The translations under genes and the position numbers were made by a program. This document shows, piece by piece, positions 10,324-22,057 of a stretch of DNA of 64,000 nucleotides; the first letter of the stretch is position 1, and every line of letters starts with the position of its first letter. Location of the stretch: the NCBI GenBank assembly GCA_021432605.1, contig MU271161.1, positions 310,001-374,000 of the forward strand, in the 5' to 3' direction. A model generated the notes under the pieces. That model saw only the letters and a list, made by a program, of their open reading frames with translations, ran no database searches and was not told the DNA's origin. Source of the stretch: Coniochaeta sp. PMI_546. Taxonomy: Eukaryota; Ascomycota; Sordariomycetes; Coniochaetales; Coniochaetaceae.

Positions 10324-11910
10324 TCATGGACTGCTATTATATGGCGCTCCAGAAACACACGCGAAATCGACCTCACTTGCACTCGCATTGATCGCGACCT
10401 TGTCTGCAACCGCGAACCTGATCATATTCCCGCCCACACTCACCCTCTCCGTATGTGGTGCCCAGCCCTTCTTCCTCAAGCCATCCTCCGGGTCCTCGAC
10501 AAAAGCAAGCAGATAATCCTGCATCGTCTCTGCCACCTGCTTCTCGAACCCAGTTGCCGGGCCAGGCCGCTCGTAGCTCCCCATCAGCAGCGGGATATCA
10601 GCAGCATGATACGCCCCCAGCCACGGCAGCGGCGTCAGATTTGAGAAGTTGCCCGCGTACTGATACCGGTATGTCGTCACGCCCAGCGCGGCCCTGGCGT
10701 CCGTGGCGTTGGCAGCCAGACACACAAAGATGTCCACCGTCGCCTTGTCCACGGCCGTCATGTTCGGGCCAGCCGCGACATTCTGCACAGGGTATTTCCA
10801 CAGACTGGCCTCCTCATTAGCCGTGGTGGAGATCAGGGTCGGTATCCTCGCCAGTTTCCCCTGCTCTGCGCGAGCGGTGTAGTTTCCGAACCCGGTCCGG
10901 CCATCATTGACCGACTTGAAAGCCAACGCCGGCGTGGTGCCGTTGTCCGTGTACCCGCCCACAAAGTTGATGATCCTCGCGACCGGCACGCGCTGCATGC
11001 AACTCAGCTCCGCCTGGCCATCATCCGGGAAATCGCATCCCAAGTTCCTCGCGACAAATGTAAAGTTGCTATACCTCGGATCAGGACTCGCGCTCGTCCC
11101 GCCGGGGACATTCGCGCTTCCGCTCTGCAGGAACAGCCCAGCTGCCAGCGGCTCGTCCGGCCACGCATACGCGAGCATATCGGCCACCACCGCCCCGGCA
11201 CTCTGTCCCCAAAGCGTGATCCTGTCTCTGTCCCCTCCAAATGAACCTATATTAGCATACACCCACTCGAGCGCCATCCGCGCATCCAGCAGGCCCGGGT
11301 TCTGGTCCTCCAGCCCCCGGGCAAAGCTCGGGAAGCCCATGATGTTGACGCGGTAGTTGGCCGTGACGGCAATATGTCGACCGGAACGCTGCACCCACCC
11401 GGCGGGGATCTGGTATGGGACCTCCACGCCGCCGCGCTGGAAGCTCCCGCCGGGCAGGAACAGGATGACGGGCAAGTTCGACTCCGAGGTGAGGTTCCGC
11501 GGCGCCCAGACGGCGAGAGACAGACAGTCCTCCGCCGTCGTCTGGGCGAAAGTCCCGGCGAAGTGCGACTGCCCGGCCACGTCGATGGAGAAGTCAGAGA
11601 TGTTGGTGTTCCACACCGACAGCGGGGCGGGGAGGTACTGCGGACAGGACGGGGGGAAGCTGTAGGCGTAGTGGTGCTGGTTCGAGGGCGGGACGGCTAC
11701 CGGGGGCCGCCAGCGGCGGGAGCCGGTTGGGGCCAGGGCGTAGGGGATGTTGCGGAATTGGCGCACGTTGGGGAGGGAGTCTTCGAGCAGCGCGGTGTAG
11801 GTGCCTGTTGTTGTGCGGACTGTGAGGTCGGAGGGGAGGGAGGTTGTTTGGTAGGATGCGAGGCATGGGCATATGAGTGAGAGGGCGAGGGAGCCAAGTA
11901 GGAAAGACAT
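10324..11910 (-). CDS. secreted type-B carboxylesterase/lipase
   Basis: Intronless minus-strand gene of 528 residues, the usual size of fungal type-B esterases. It begins with a signal peptide (MSFLLGSLALSLICPCLAS). The alpha/beta hydrolase fold is shown by EDCLSLAVWAP, the oxyanion-hole region FLPGGSFQRGG, and the nucleophile elbow GQSAGA, in place of the commoner GESAGG. The acid is probably a Glu in TTANEEASLW and the base the His in GAYHAADIPLLMG. Many NxT/NxS sites suggest glycosylation. It should hydrolyse esters outside the cell; the substrate is unknown. The very GC-rich third positions give long antisense frames that are not genes. Confidence 0.92.
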   Translation of the reverse strand: MSFLLGSLALSLICPCLASYQTTSLPSDLTVRTTTGTYTALLEDSLPNVRQFRNIPYALAPTGSRRWRPPVAVPPSNQHHYAYSFPPSCPQYLPAPLSVWNTNISDFSIDVAGQSHFAGTFAQTTAEDCLSLAVWAPRNLTSESNLPVILFLPGGSFQRGGVEVPYQIPAGWVQRSGRHIAVTANYRVNIMGFPSFARGLEDQNPGLLDARMALEWVYANIGSFGGDRDRITLWGQSAGAVVADMLAYAWPDEPLAAGLFLQSGSANVPGGTSASPDPRYSNFTFVARNLGCDFPDDGQAELSCMQRVPVARIINFVGGYTDNGTTPALAFKSVNDGRTGFGNYTARAEQGKLARIPTLISTTANEEASLWKYPVQNVAAGPNMTAVDKATVDIFVCLAANATDARAALGVTTYRYQYAGNFSNLTPLPWLGAYHAADIPLLMGSYERPGPATGFEKQVAETMQDYLLAFVEDPEDGLRKKGWAPHTERVSVGGNMIRFAVADKVAINASASEVDFACVSGAPYNSSP

Positions 11911-12533
11911 TGTTGCTAGCTGTTAGCTACCCGGTTTGCGATGGTTTCATTAACATCAATGAGCTCTAGGAATCAGTGCCTGAGGGAAGTCAAGACACTT
12001 CTAGACAGGTCCTAAAGTACATTTCCTTTTCTGGTTCCTATCCTCCTCACACAATTCCAGCAACGACTGCCGACATGTGCAGGTGACCGATGCAGCAATA
12101 ACCTTCCTAAAGGATCTCACGATGTTCTTGGCATGGTGTAGCTTTTCCCCGCAAGGTGAACCTGATTACCGGGTGCCTGATGAGAAACGCCATGATAATT
12201 GGACAAGTGACGTTACAATATCCCGGTTGACGGCTGCATGATGAGATGGGGTTCCCCTCATGTGGCATCCTTCTGCACAGAAGCACAGCACGTGTCTGCT
12301 ATTATCGATATTAGCCGGAAGTCATAAACGCAGTTATATCCGAGCATGGCTTGGAAGTCGAAAGCAGCAGCCCTCATCGAAGCCTGATGTAAGTGCAGTT
12401 GGTAGAAGGATGTTGCCTATGCAAGACGTTGATATGGGCTCTTACGAAGGTGCCTCTTGTTTTCTAGCGCATGGTCAAATGCTGCGCATGGTTCGAAGCA
12501 GTGCGTGACCAAAAGCTCACGTACTGAGGCCTC
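11911..12533. other. upstream region of the esterase
   Basis: Holds the esterase promoter and the 3' end of the gene at 12534. No other feature is seen. Confidence 0.5.
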
Positions 12534-13773
12534 TCAACCGGGGTTTGAAGGACCCGGTATCGCAGGTGGGCTGAAGATTGCGGAAGAGCGTCTAGCTGGT
12601 TGTTGCAACGGCCTTCTCTGCTCAGAACGAGCCAGGTTGCAGTCTTCACCCATGCCGGCAATGCGTAGAATCAAGTCAGCGAACTTGGCGATAAGCGCTG
12701 GCGTCAGCGTTCCGATTGTCTTCTTTCGCGGCTGGCGACGCTTCGTGACTCTGTCCTCCTCAGGGCGAGTCTTGCAGTTCAGACACGAGCGAAACTTCTT
12801 CACGAAGCCGCAGCGAACCAGTCGATTCAACTGGACTTTGAGCAACGCAGATAGGATATACTCGTCACAAATTGCTTCGAGTCGGGTGTCCTGCTCCGGA
12901 GAAGGCGGTGGTGCTCTGGCTTTACCTCTTGTGTTAGGAAACTCAGGACTTGTCCTGGGTGCCCTGCCCATCCAAACATCTTCATCTCTCTTTAATTTCG
13001 CAAGATCGTTGACATATTGAAAGAGGTTGTCCCGTTCAACGACACGCTGGACCTGTCTTTCGACGGAATTTGGGTGCGCCGGACCATCTCGTACGAGGAG
13101 TTGCGGCGCAATAGTGCCCTGGCCAGGGGGAAGCTGCAATGACAGTGTTAGTTGAGCAAAGGAGACAGCGCCAGAAGGAGCCGACGCACCGGATAGGACG
13201 GAGAAGTATCAGAGAACTTTCGCCGGTATTCGTCAAGGTATCGGTCCCTTAACAACTCGGACTCTCGGTCGGCGAAGTCATCGAGGGTAGCTGGTGTGCG
13301 GACTTTCGCCCTCTGCACTGCAGGGCGACGACCAGAACAAGGGGTAGGAGCAGGGCTAGGCGTGGATTGAGCCCTGGCCTGAGAGGCCCAGTTGTGACCC
13401 CTTAGGAATGTCGGTGACGCGTACGGAGAGACGAGCGAAGATGAAGGTCCATCTGTTGTGATAACACGAGGTGCTGATGGTAGAGGCCCATTCGAGGCAG
13501 ACAAATCAGCCGAGGCTATGAAGTTAGACGAGGCTGATCCCTGTAAGAGTGTCAATACTCGGTATCTAGTTTGTTATGCGATCGCAGGTCACGCGGGCCG
13601 CTGGTTCGATACTCACCTTCTAGAGACTGTCCGTCCCTTCCGCTCTGCCGCCTGGCTTCATATTTTCTGCGGACCGGTCGCCTGGAAGAGACAGGGGGTT
13701 TGCCGGACTTGAAGTCCACGACATGATTAGGGAAAGCAAAGACGTAAGCAATGGCACTTGCGGTACCGTTGAT
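12534..13773 (-). CDS. orphan multi-exon protein, 5' end unresolved
   Basis: I do not recognise this gene. Three minus-strand exons fit together: about 13773-13617, 13533-13190 and 13133-12534, with introns of 83 and 56 nt (GTGAGT and GTGCGT donors). Together they give about 366 residues plus an unknown N-terminus. The first join only stays open if the second of two tandem acceptors (TTACAG, then GATCAG) is used. The product has a Ser/Pro/Arg-rich front, a charged helical part (SVERQVQRVVERDNLFQYVN, CDEYILSALLKVQLNRLV) and a basic KRRQPRKK segment with a CLNC motif, suggesting a nuclear protein. No ATG could be assigned; further exons may lie up to about 14350. Confidence 0.45.
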
Positions 13774-16631
13774 CTTGTACAGAAAAGACACTCAAAGGTT
13801 CATGGAGCAAGGTATGTGACAAGAGGATGGGATAGAGATGACCAGAAACCTGGATGTTGAAAGAAAGGAAGCAAGATAGCCAGTGACAGGGGTTGGTACA
13901 GGTGAAGGGAGCCGTAGCGCGACAAAGATGATGGCGAGGTGCGAGTTTGTAACAGATCATGACAAGCCTTGAAACTTGTCGGCAACTTCTTCGAGTGAGA
14001 AATGGATTGCCATGGTTCACCTCGTAGAAAGTGATAACAGCGGTAACAGCGCGATCCCCGTGAGAGGCAGCGTCAAAGTTGAGTATGACTTAAAGAGAGC
14101 GTACCCAGCCAGGGTTGTAACAAGCAGCATACATTGCTCGTATCTTACTCGTACTCGCCCTGTCTGCAAAGGTCAGATCAATGACCTCTAAATGGTTCTC
14201 TAGCTCAGCTCTCTTGAAGATATACACTATCGGAGCAAGAGTTATACGCGGCTCTCCGCCCTCGCTTGCAGGATATTCTCTGCTTGTCTGTCCTGGATGT
14301 TCGCAAAGACGTCCGCAGCAGACATCTAAGAGGTGTAGTGAAGGTAGCAAGGGTGCCTTCAGGCCATTTCAATGCCAAGACTGCGCACAAGATAGTGCAA
14401 GCATAATTCACAGATGTGGTGAGGAGTTGTTCTCGCTGATTCGACAGCCATTGAGACCATTGGAAAAGTGTCCATGACCAGTTATACGCAATATGCATCT
14501 AGAATCGACAGGTCACAATTCGATCCCCGCTGCCGACAATGAGGAAGAAAGTAGAGCCATACTCAGAGCATTGAGGCGCAACTACCACAGTACCATAGTA
14601 TATGAGATCTGGGCAGCAGTCCGGGCGCGGAGACGGACAACTTAGCAATGTGAAGCGGCATGCCGTATGCCGGAATTCGGCAGTGGAGAACACCATCTCC
14701 AACATGTGGTGTGAACAAGGGATACGACGTACCGCTTTGATAGAGAAGGTGTGGCCAATCGCGGAAGCAGCCATGCAGCCGTGTCCTGCAAGTCATGCAT
14801 GGTTGGATAGTTCTATGGCTTTCCGCTGGCGGACACTAACGACAGTGAGGGCCGAAATGACCTCAACTGCAACGATGCGCGACGAAATCTCTTCAAGGTC
14901 ATGAGCATAGTGTGCAATGGGCTTATAGTGTTAGTAATGGGCAACGGAGTTGCCTCCGTGATGCGATTCCATGAACACCATGCATAATTCCGCTCCAGAC
15001 CTGCTGCACAAAGATGAAGCTCGTGCGAGTAACGGGCCACACTTGCGACTGCTTCGTTGCAGAGCTTTCCGGCACTTCATGTCTGGAGATCCAGCTCATG
15101 TCTGAACTTGAGCCATAGAGCCCTGTCCGGCCCGGTACTGTGAGGGTTTGTTGCCAGGCAAAGAGAATGACATGCTTGCCATACATGCTGAGCAAGACCT
15201 TGTGATGATCTTGACCTATAGAGCTGCGGCTCTTGTGGCAGCAAGAGCTTATTACAATACAAGCGGCGGGCCTGTGAGATGGCGGACACGAGGTGAGTGC
15301 AGTGAAGTGGATCTGATGAGGTTCAGAAGCGATGCAGAGCCGCACCAGCAAAGAACGGCGCACTCGATGAGGTTAAGTAAGGTCGCTATTTTCGAATGGT
15401 GGCCGCTTGGCAGAGGGTCCGATTAGCTTCGGCTTACGCAGTCGAGGGAGATATTCAGACACGCGTACGAAGTAGCGAATCTGATACGGCAGAGACTGAG
15501 GGTGAGGAAGACATCCAATGTTCCAAAGAAATCGTTCGACTAGGTTCGGTTACGTGTACGGTCCAACATGAGCTCCTTGACTTGAAGCGGGGCGATCCTG
15601 TTATTTCTAGGTGAACAGAAGACTTCCTTCTTTTCAATCAGTTTACAAGACACGCGATGTGAAGTACGATTTACGCTAGAACAGAAGGATGAAGTTGCCG
15701 TGCAATGCTACTGTACCAGCCCGGAGCCCTCAATCAGTCAGTTGCGGACCAAAAAGTTTTGCGCACACGAACGGAAGTAACGCCGGACGGTTACATCGTC
15801 GTTGCTACTGCATCCAGGGTCCAGTGGGCAGCACTGGCAGCCAACAGGCACAGCTGCCTGAGTCGTGACAGCTCAGACAGACGGGCAGGACGGGCTCATC
15901 AGTGAAGCGGCACAAGTCCAGATCACGATCGAATCCCCCCCACTATCTGTAGCCCCACCTTTATCGAAAATAAAGACCCGGGCAGGGACAGGGGTTATAC
16001 CACCATCAAGAAAACAAACTTCGATTTGGGAGGGGGCGCAGAACTGGCAGAAGGACTGGCAGGGCTGGCAGACTGGCAGCGTCAACATGTGAAAAGGATG
16101 AGCGGCCCGCCACTTAATCATCGCATGGCCGGAAAACTTCGTGATCCCCTCTCATCCTTTTGCTGTTTGTTTGCAGTTGAATTCCAGCTCTTGATATATA
16201 GCCGGGTTGTCGTGTTACGAGCCGCTGCCAGATTCCGGTTACATTCTTTGAGACATAACTATACCTGAATCACTGTGTACCTTACCTACCTCTACCGGTA
16301 CCCTACTCTACCTTTAGTCAGCTCAATTGGCTTGGGAACGTGGAAACTGGAAAGATAACCCCGCCGAAGTCGGCCTAGCCTCCACTGTCGTTTCAAGTTG
16401 TTCCCAGCTTCCAGTCCGAGCTTCGTCCAAAACCGGCTCCGTCAATTGTCGTCATAGGCCAATGCCTCTGCTCCGGTGCTAATCTAAGTGTGTGTACAAC
16501 GTGGACGGCCTCTACCGAAATCCCAGCAGAGTTGTGGATTCTGCAACTCTAAAGTCGAGACTTCAGAAAGAGTCAGGAACATCGCATCAACCTCATCCGA
16601 ACCGCCACAACGCACTGGCAACTGGCAGGCG
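13774..16631. other. long stretch without a supported gene
   Basis: Short open frames on both strands look random and carry no family motif. The left part may contain 5' exons of the orphan gene: a minus-strand frame at 14090-14350 ends in a donor-like GTACGC. Near 16030-16080 there is a short run of CTGGCAG-type words. The right end (16250-16320) has TACCTACC and CTACC words, and serves as promoter of the SPX gene. Confidence 0.45.
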
Positions 16632-18380
16632 ATGAAATACGGGCAGAACTTCGAGAAGGAATCGGTGCCAGAATGGAGTCTACGTATGTCGCAATCATAT
16701 CTGGGCGTCCCCGTCGCTCGGGGGAAAGAACATTGGGACCATCAAATGGCAAATCGCTGACTGTTTGACACCCTGCAGACAACATCGACTACAACTCGCT
16801 TAAACACCACATCAAAGTGCACACCACGAGAGACCAGGCCAGTGCCATCGCAATACCGGGTCACTCGGACACTGCCCTGAGCAAGTTCGAGGACGAGCTG
16901 TTTCTCGAGTTATGCCGGCAGCACGACCGAGTTGACTTGTTTGTCTCGAGCAAGGCCAACGAACTGTCGCGTAGACTCCGTACGAAGACCTTCATCTTGC
17001 CCCGACCACTGGGAACCGTTGCTAACACTGTCGCACACAGAACATCTCTCTAATCAAATTCAACTGCTGCTCGCGCGATGCGGCAGGTCAAAGAACAGCT
17101 CGTCGCCCAAGAGGCAACGGCGCTTCCTCAAATACGAGCAGGAGCTGGAAAGATGCGGTGACGACATCCAGGCGCTCACGCGATTCGTGAATGCGCAGAT
17201 TGTAGCGTTCAGAAAGATATTGAAAAAGTACAGGAAATGGACCGGTTCGGCAGCTCTCGGCAGCCGGTTCAAGGACACGGTGCTGTCCCATCCCAAGAGC
17301 TTCACGAGGAGGGACTTCTCCTACCTGCAGTCGCAATGCGACAGTCTGCAAGCCACCCTGCGAGCAGCAACTCCAACCGTTATCAGCGGCGCCGCAACGC
17401 CACAATCGCCGAGAAATCGGCACGCCGAGGTAACTTCTACCGACGCAAGCCACCACCACCAGGGAGACGCTCGACTCGAGTTACCCGAGCCTGCCGTCCC
17501 CCCACACCCTCAAGGGTACTGGAACGAGTACGACAACGGCAGCGAAGCCGGCGACAATGCCAACGATGACGGCACCTACACCATCTACATCAACCCAGAG
17601 GAGTCCGCCTTCCCCGGCATGGCAACCCTGGTCGCACTCCTCCGTGCTCCTATAGACAAAACCCGCTCGTGGTTTGCAAGCCAACACAGCCGCACATCCA
17701 GCACTGACAGTGCCTCCTCCACCACCTCCACCAACCCCAACACCTCGCCAACCGAGCACGCACCCCTCCTCCTACCCGGCGACACAACCGCGTATGGTTC
17801 CTCCATCCCGCGGTCCGCCTTCACCTCCCCGACCGTAAATGGCGGCAGCAGCTACATCGCCTCGCCACTCTTCCCCGGCCCCTCGTCCCTGACAACCGAC
17901 ACCGAAGACGACCGGCCCAGCACCCGCAACACCCTCGCCCGCCAGACCCGAAACAAGCGTCGCAGCTCATCCCCCTGGTCAGAAGACTATGCCTTCCCCG
18001 CCGGCTACGCAGCGACCTACGCCGCCCCCTCGCCCCTCCTGCTGCCCAGCATCGAGTCCCAGCGCTCTCTGGCGCGCTACCGCGACCGCGTCCTCGTCCT
18101 CGGCACCGTGGGCGCCTTCACCGCCTCCTTCGTCCTGCTCACCGTGGCGGCCGTGCTGATCCTGACGGGCCGGCACAGGCTGCGCGCCGAGGTGGACGCC
18201 GGAGTCGTCGTGGGCGTGTGCGCGAGCCTGGCCTGCGCCTGCGCGGCGCTCGGGATGGACATGAACCGCGCCGTGACCAAGGGCTGGGGCAACTGGGTGC
18301 TCGTCGGGGGCGCGTTCACGCTGGCTTGTTTCCTGAACGGGGTGTTGCTTGTGCTTGTCGTTGAGAATTCGCCGGTATAA
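16632..18380 (+). CDS. SPX domain protein with C-terminal membrane helices
   Basis: Exons 16632-16683, 16779-16979 and 17041-18380 give about 530 residues. The SPX domain covers roughly residues 1-150: the start MKYGQNFEKESVPEW, then NIDYNSLKHHIK, FEDELFLELCRQ, and the basic helix RKILKKYRKWTG, which forms part of the inositol-pyrophosphate binding surface. A long Ser/Thr/Pro-rich linker follows. Near residues 430-525 there are three hydrophobic helices after LARYRDRVLVLG, arranged like the VTC1/DUF202 membrane module. There is no CYTH polymerase domain and no EXS domain, so it is neither Vtc4 nor Syg1; a Vtc5-like regulator of polyphosphate synthesis is the best guess. It should sit in the vacuole or another endomembrane. 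Confidence 0.85.
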
Positions 18381-18886
18381 GCTGGCTGAGTTTTCTTTTT
18401 GTGATATACGTGATGTTTTTTTTTGCTGATCTAATGACGGTGGCGGCATATATAATACCCAGGGCGTGGCGCCGATAAATAAATTTGGAAGATGTGATGG
18501 GAGGAGTGCGCCTTTGAGAGTGGCATGAGGAGATGAATGTACGTATGAAGAACTATAAACTGATCACCGATAGGATTGTCAATCTGACATCACAAGCTGG
18601 GAGGGGAGGAGCTTATAGTCATTATGTGGTCAAGGGGGGCAACAGACCGAGAGTCTGGCTCAGCCATTTTGTACATTTCAAACATGTAACTTGCAAGGAG
18701 ATAGATTACAACAAGATAGTAGTCTTGAACACAATCATGCAAACTACCGCAACCCCCTCCGTGACCTTTCTGCTTGCGCAATTCTCTATCGTCGTGACTG
18801 ACGCTCGTGGCAACGAGACAAAGGCGGGATAGCAATCCCTCCTCGCCGCCGCCGCTGTGCCGTCGCCACCCTCCTCATCACCACAT
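18381..18886. other. convergent 3' intergenic region
   Basis: Tail-to-tail spacer between the SPX gene and the Zn2Cys6 gene. No other feature is seen. Confidence 0.55.
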
Positions 18887-21143
18887 CTATTCAGACTTGT
18901 CAGTCACATTCTTGTCGTCACAGTGAGAAATAGAGAGTTCAGAAAACTCACCTCCCATCCCCCACCGCTTAGCAAACCAGCCCATGGACCTCCAAATGGA
19001 GTCGAACCGCTCCGCGGCACCGGGAACGACATCTCCAAGTCTCAGAAAAACCTCCAAGCTGACGCCGCACGTCTGGATGGCCGGCGCGACGACGGTCTCG
19101 AGCAGTCTCCCCGGATCGGTCTCGAGCCCCTTGTTGAACGCCATCGAGAGGTCGCTGACGAACCGCGCCGAGAAGTTGAGCGCCGCGAGGGCCTTGCACT
19201 CTTCGGTGTGTGGGACGTCGCCCGTCGGTTGGAAGGTCGGGAAGACACCCATGTCCGGCGGGGTTAGGAGCTTGGATATCCTCTTGGAAGGGCTGTGTTT
19301 GAGCTGCTCTTCAATGGTGGGCAAGGATGGCATGTAGAGGATGTAGAGGGCCGAGAGGCACATGGAGAAGCAGTCGCAGAAGAGCTCCCACTTGTCCGTC
19401 TGGTTCACCAGGGCGCCGAGGATGGTGCGGATGTCGTCGTCTAGAGTGTCCTGCTCGTTGCAGAGGATGTCGGCGCCGAGAGGAGGATCGACGTCCATGT
19501 CGTCGTAACCGGGGGTGGTAGTGACGGGGTGGGCGACGCCGAACTCGTCGCGGACGGTCCAGCGGGATTCCCAGAGGAGGGCTCTGTGGAGCACGACCGC
19601 TGATTGGGCTGACCGGCGCCGGTTTCCGACTGTGATGTGGACGGGTGCTGATTGGGGCAGCCGTAGGGGGGTTGACGCTGGACAGGAGGGGTCTCCGAGA
19701 ACGTCTGGCGGGAGTAGGTCATCTGGGGCTGGGGCTGGCATCATGAATGGGAGGTGTATTGCCGTTGGGTCTTGGTGGATGAGCCTGGGATCAGTTAGAT
19801 GCCGTCCTGGCGACGAAAAGAGGAAGGGTAACATACTGTTCCAGCTCAAAGAGACACCACCATAACGCACAAGTCTCCTCTTCTTCCACCGTCCACGGTT
19901 TCGATGCCTCTTCCTTGACGTACTTTCCTGGCGCAAGGTCGAAGATGCAGGCCATGGCGGCCGTCTCGCTGAGCGTCTCGTGTGCTACGAGAAACAGGCC
20001 GTGTCCATACTCGACCAACGTTATCAGTGCTCCACACTGCATCAGTTCGATGCTCGGCTGCATGAGACACTTGAGCAGGCCGAACGTATGCTTGACACTG
20101 TTGTACAGCGGGTAATTCATCAGCGAGGCAGCCTTGTGCGACCCTACGGAGACGGTGCTCAAGCAGATGCACACCAGAAGCAGGGCCGCGTCTGCAGCCG
20201 GCACCTGGAGCTGCTCGAACGGGGTTGTGTCAAGGTCATTCCGCACCCCAAAGGTGGTCTCGACCTTCTCGCAGTTGAAGATACTGAACCAGCGATGAAT
20301 GGACGGGAAATGAACATCAAGCGTCTCCCGCCAGCTGATGTGGCTTGCGGCGAGGCGTTGTGCGAAGGTGGGAGTCTGCGGTTCTCCAAAGGCATCAACT
20401 GCGGTCAACAGAGAGGCTATACTGTCGCCTTCACTGATGTAGCTCGGGAGCTCCTTCAAGCGGATCGCCTCGATGGAACCAGTGCGAGGAGCTTGGTGGT
20501 AGTTGTAGTTGCATCGCATTCCAAGCCTTGGCTAGTGTTAGTACAGATGAACAAAGCTCGCTCTCTCTAGAGGCCGAATCTGTGTGAAGCAAGTAACGCC
20601 ATGTCGCACAGAACAAGTCTCCGAGTCGCCACAATAACTATGACAAACGGCGGTTCGATGTGAAAAGGGGCATCAAAGCCTTGGCAAAATCGCTGGACTG
20701 TAAGCGTACCTCTTGCAGCGTCCGCACGTAGGACTTGTCTTATCGCACTTACGTTTGCTTTTCGTGCATTTCCCACAAGCACGGCGGGGGACTCGGGATG
20801 GAACTTCTTCGTCGCTGACGTCCGAGCGGCTTGATGCGGGTGCAGCTGCGGAGGCGGAGGCGGATGATCGCGTGGGAGATGGCATATCGGGAGGGTCTAT
20901 GAGCCGCGAAATCGAATACTCATGACCTCGCAGATAGGAAAAGTCGAAGAGGCTCGACTGCCCGCATGCCATGTTTGGAGAAATAGACCTCATCCGCTTA
21001 TTCCGGGTTTCAACAGAATCTCCTCCCAAAAGCCCCCTAAACGCACCGTCATGGACGTCAGGGGCAAGACGCATGAAGTGAGGCTCAACCAACTTGGTCA
21101 GCTCGTCACCGCACCACAGCTCGCGCACCACTTGAATAGACAT
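18887..21143 (-). CDS. Zn2Cys6 fungal transcription factor
   Basis: Minus-strand exons 21143-20710, 20526-19837 and 19784-18887 give about 673 residues. The zinc cluster is CGKC, TKSKRK, C, DKTSPT, CGRC, KRLGMR, C, six cysteines in standard spacing followed by an NYNYHQAPR linker. A 183-nt intron splits the cluster before the last cysteine; the sixth cysteine is restored only with the AAG acceptor five bases beyond a CTAG. The middle region resembles regulatory domains of aflatoxin-type (AflR-like) C6 factors. Start is uncertain: in-frame ATGs at 21143, 20972 and 20885 (MPSPTRSS) are all possible, and the last gives 587 residues. A donor-like GGTGAGT near 18950 may add a tiny last exon. Targets are unknown. 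Confidence 0.8.
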
Positions 21144-22057
21144 CTTTATGCCGCAACCACTGATTTGAGTAACACCATGGCGTTGTTGAGATTAGCGGTT
21201 GCTCCTCGTTCTTTGTCGCTCCCAGGCCTCCAGCAGGCACGAATATGCTTGGCTCGGACAGGATCTCGAGTTGAGTCCTCTGTCAAGTACTGTGACGAAC
21301 CCGGTGAGATGGAATCTCGATGAAGTCAGCCTGGAGTGGCAAGATGACCGAATCTTTTCCGTGCTTACAGGCAGCACCTTCGGTATCGCAGTAAGCTTTT
21401 AGAGTTTCGCCAGACCCGCTGATTGGTTGAAGCGACTTCATCACCCCTTTCGCAAGTAAGGCAGGCTGAGTTGACTGAGAGTTGGACCTACGCTCACTCT
21501 CACTTGAGGTTAAGTCGTAAATCTGGAAATCAGATCATCAGAATCCTGCTGCGGCTTCACGCTGGGATCCAGACTCTCTCTCACTAAAATACAACCGGGT
21601 ACATGGCAAGCAGAAGTCCAAGTCATGTCATCATTAGGGGGTTTCTACAATTCTCAATCTTTGCCGGATCTCGAGGCGTACTGGGTTTATCAGAATGAGA
21701 CAATAGGGACGTCTACTGTGCCTCCGAAGGTCTGAAGGGTGGTATATTTAGCCCCCTCACAATGCGCCTCAATTTATCCGCACTCAATCAACACAACGGA
21801 ACAGCTACTTATTGCTGTTTGTCACGGAAAGTTACTTGCTTCTCCGAAATTGGTCCTTGTCAACCCGGTTCCGAGACCGTGTTATATATACATATGAGTA
21901 TCTGCCGTCGCAATGGCACTTCGAGAAGATCTATCCGTGAGTCGCCAACAACATTGAGAGCTTATGAACACCGCATCTCTGGAGTCCAGCTGCTAGTCCC
22001 GGAATCTTTATAGCCCAAGTATAACCCATCTGTATTTGAACCAGAGAACCGGACAAA
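21144..22057. other. divergent upstream region of the Zn2Cys6 gene and the secreted-protein gene
   Basis: Head-to-head spacer. TATA-like words occur at 21741-21750 and near 21883-21892 on the plus side. No other gene is supported. Confidence 0.45.

Noticed and set aside
11374-11880. 168-codon plus-strand frame over the esterase
   Set aside because: Low-complexity Gly/Val/Glu shadow of the esterase 5' end.
14500-14560. Possible tRNA T-loop (AATTCGATCC)
   Set aside because: No matching stems or acceptor arm could be found on either side.
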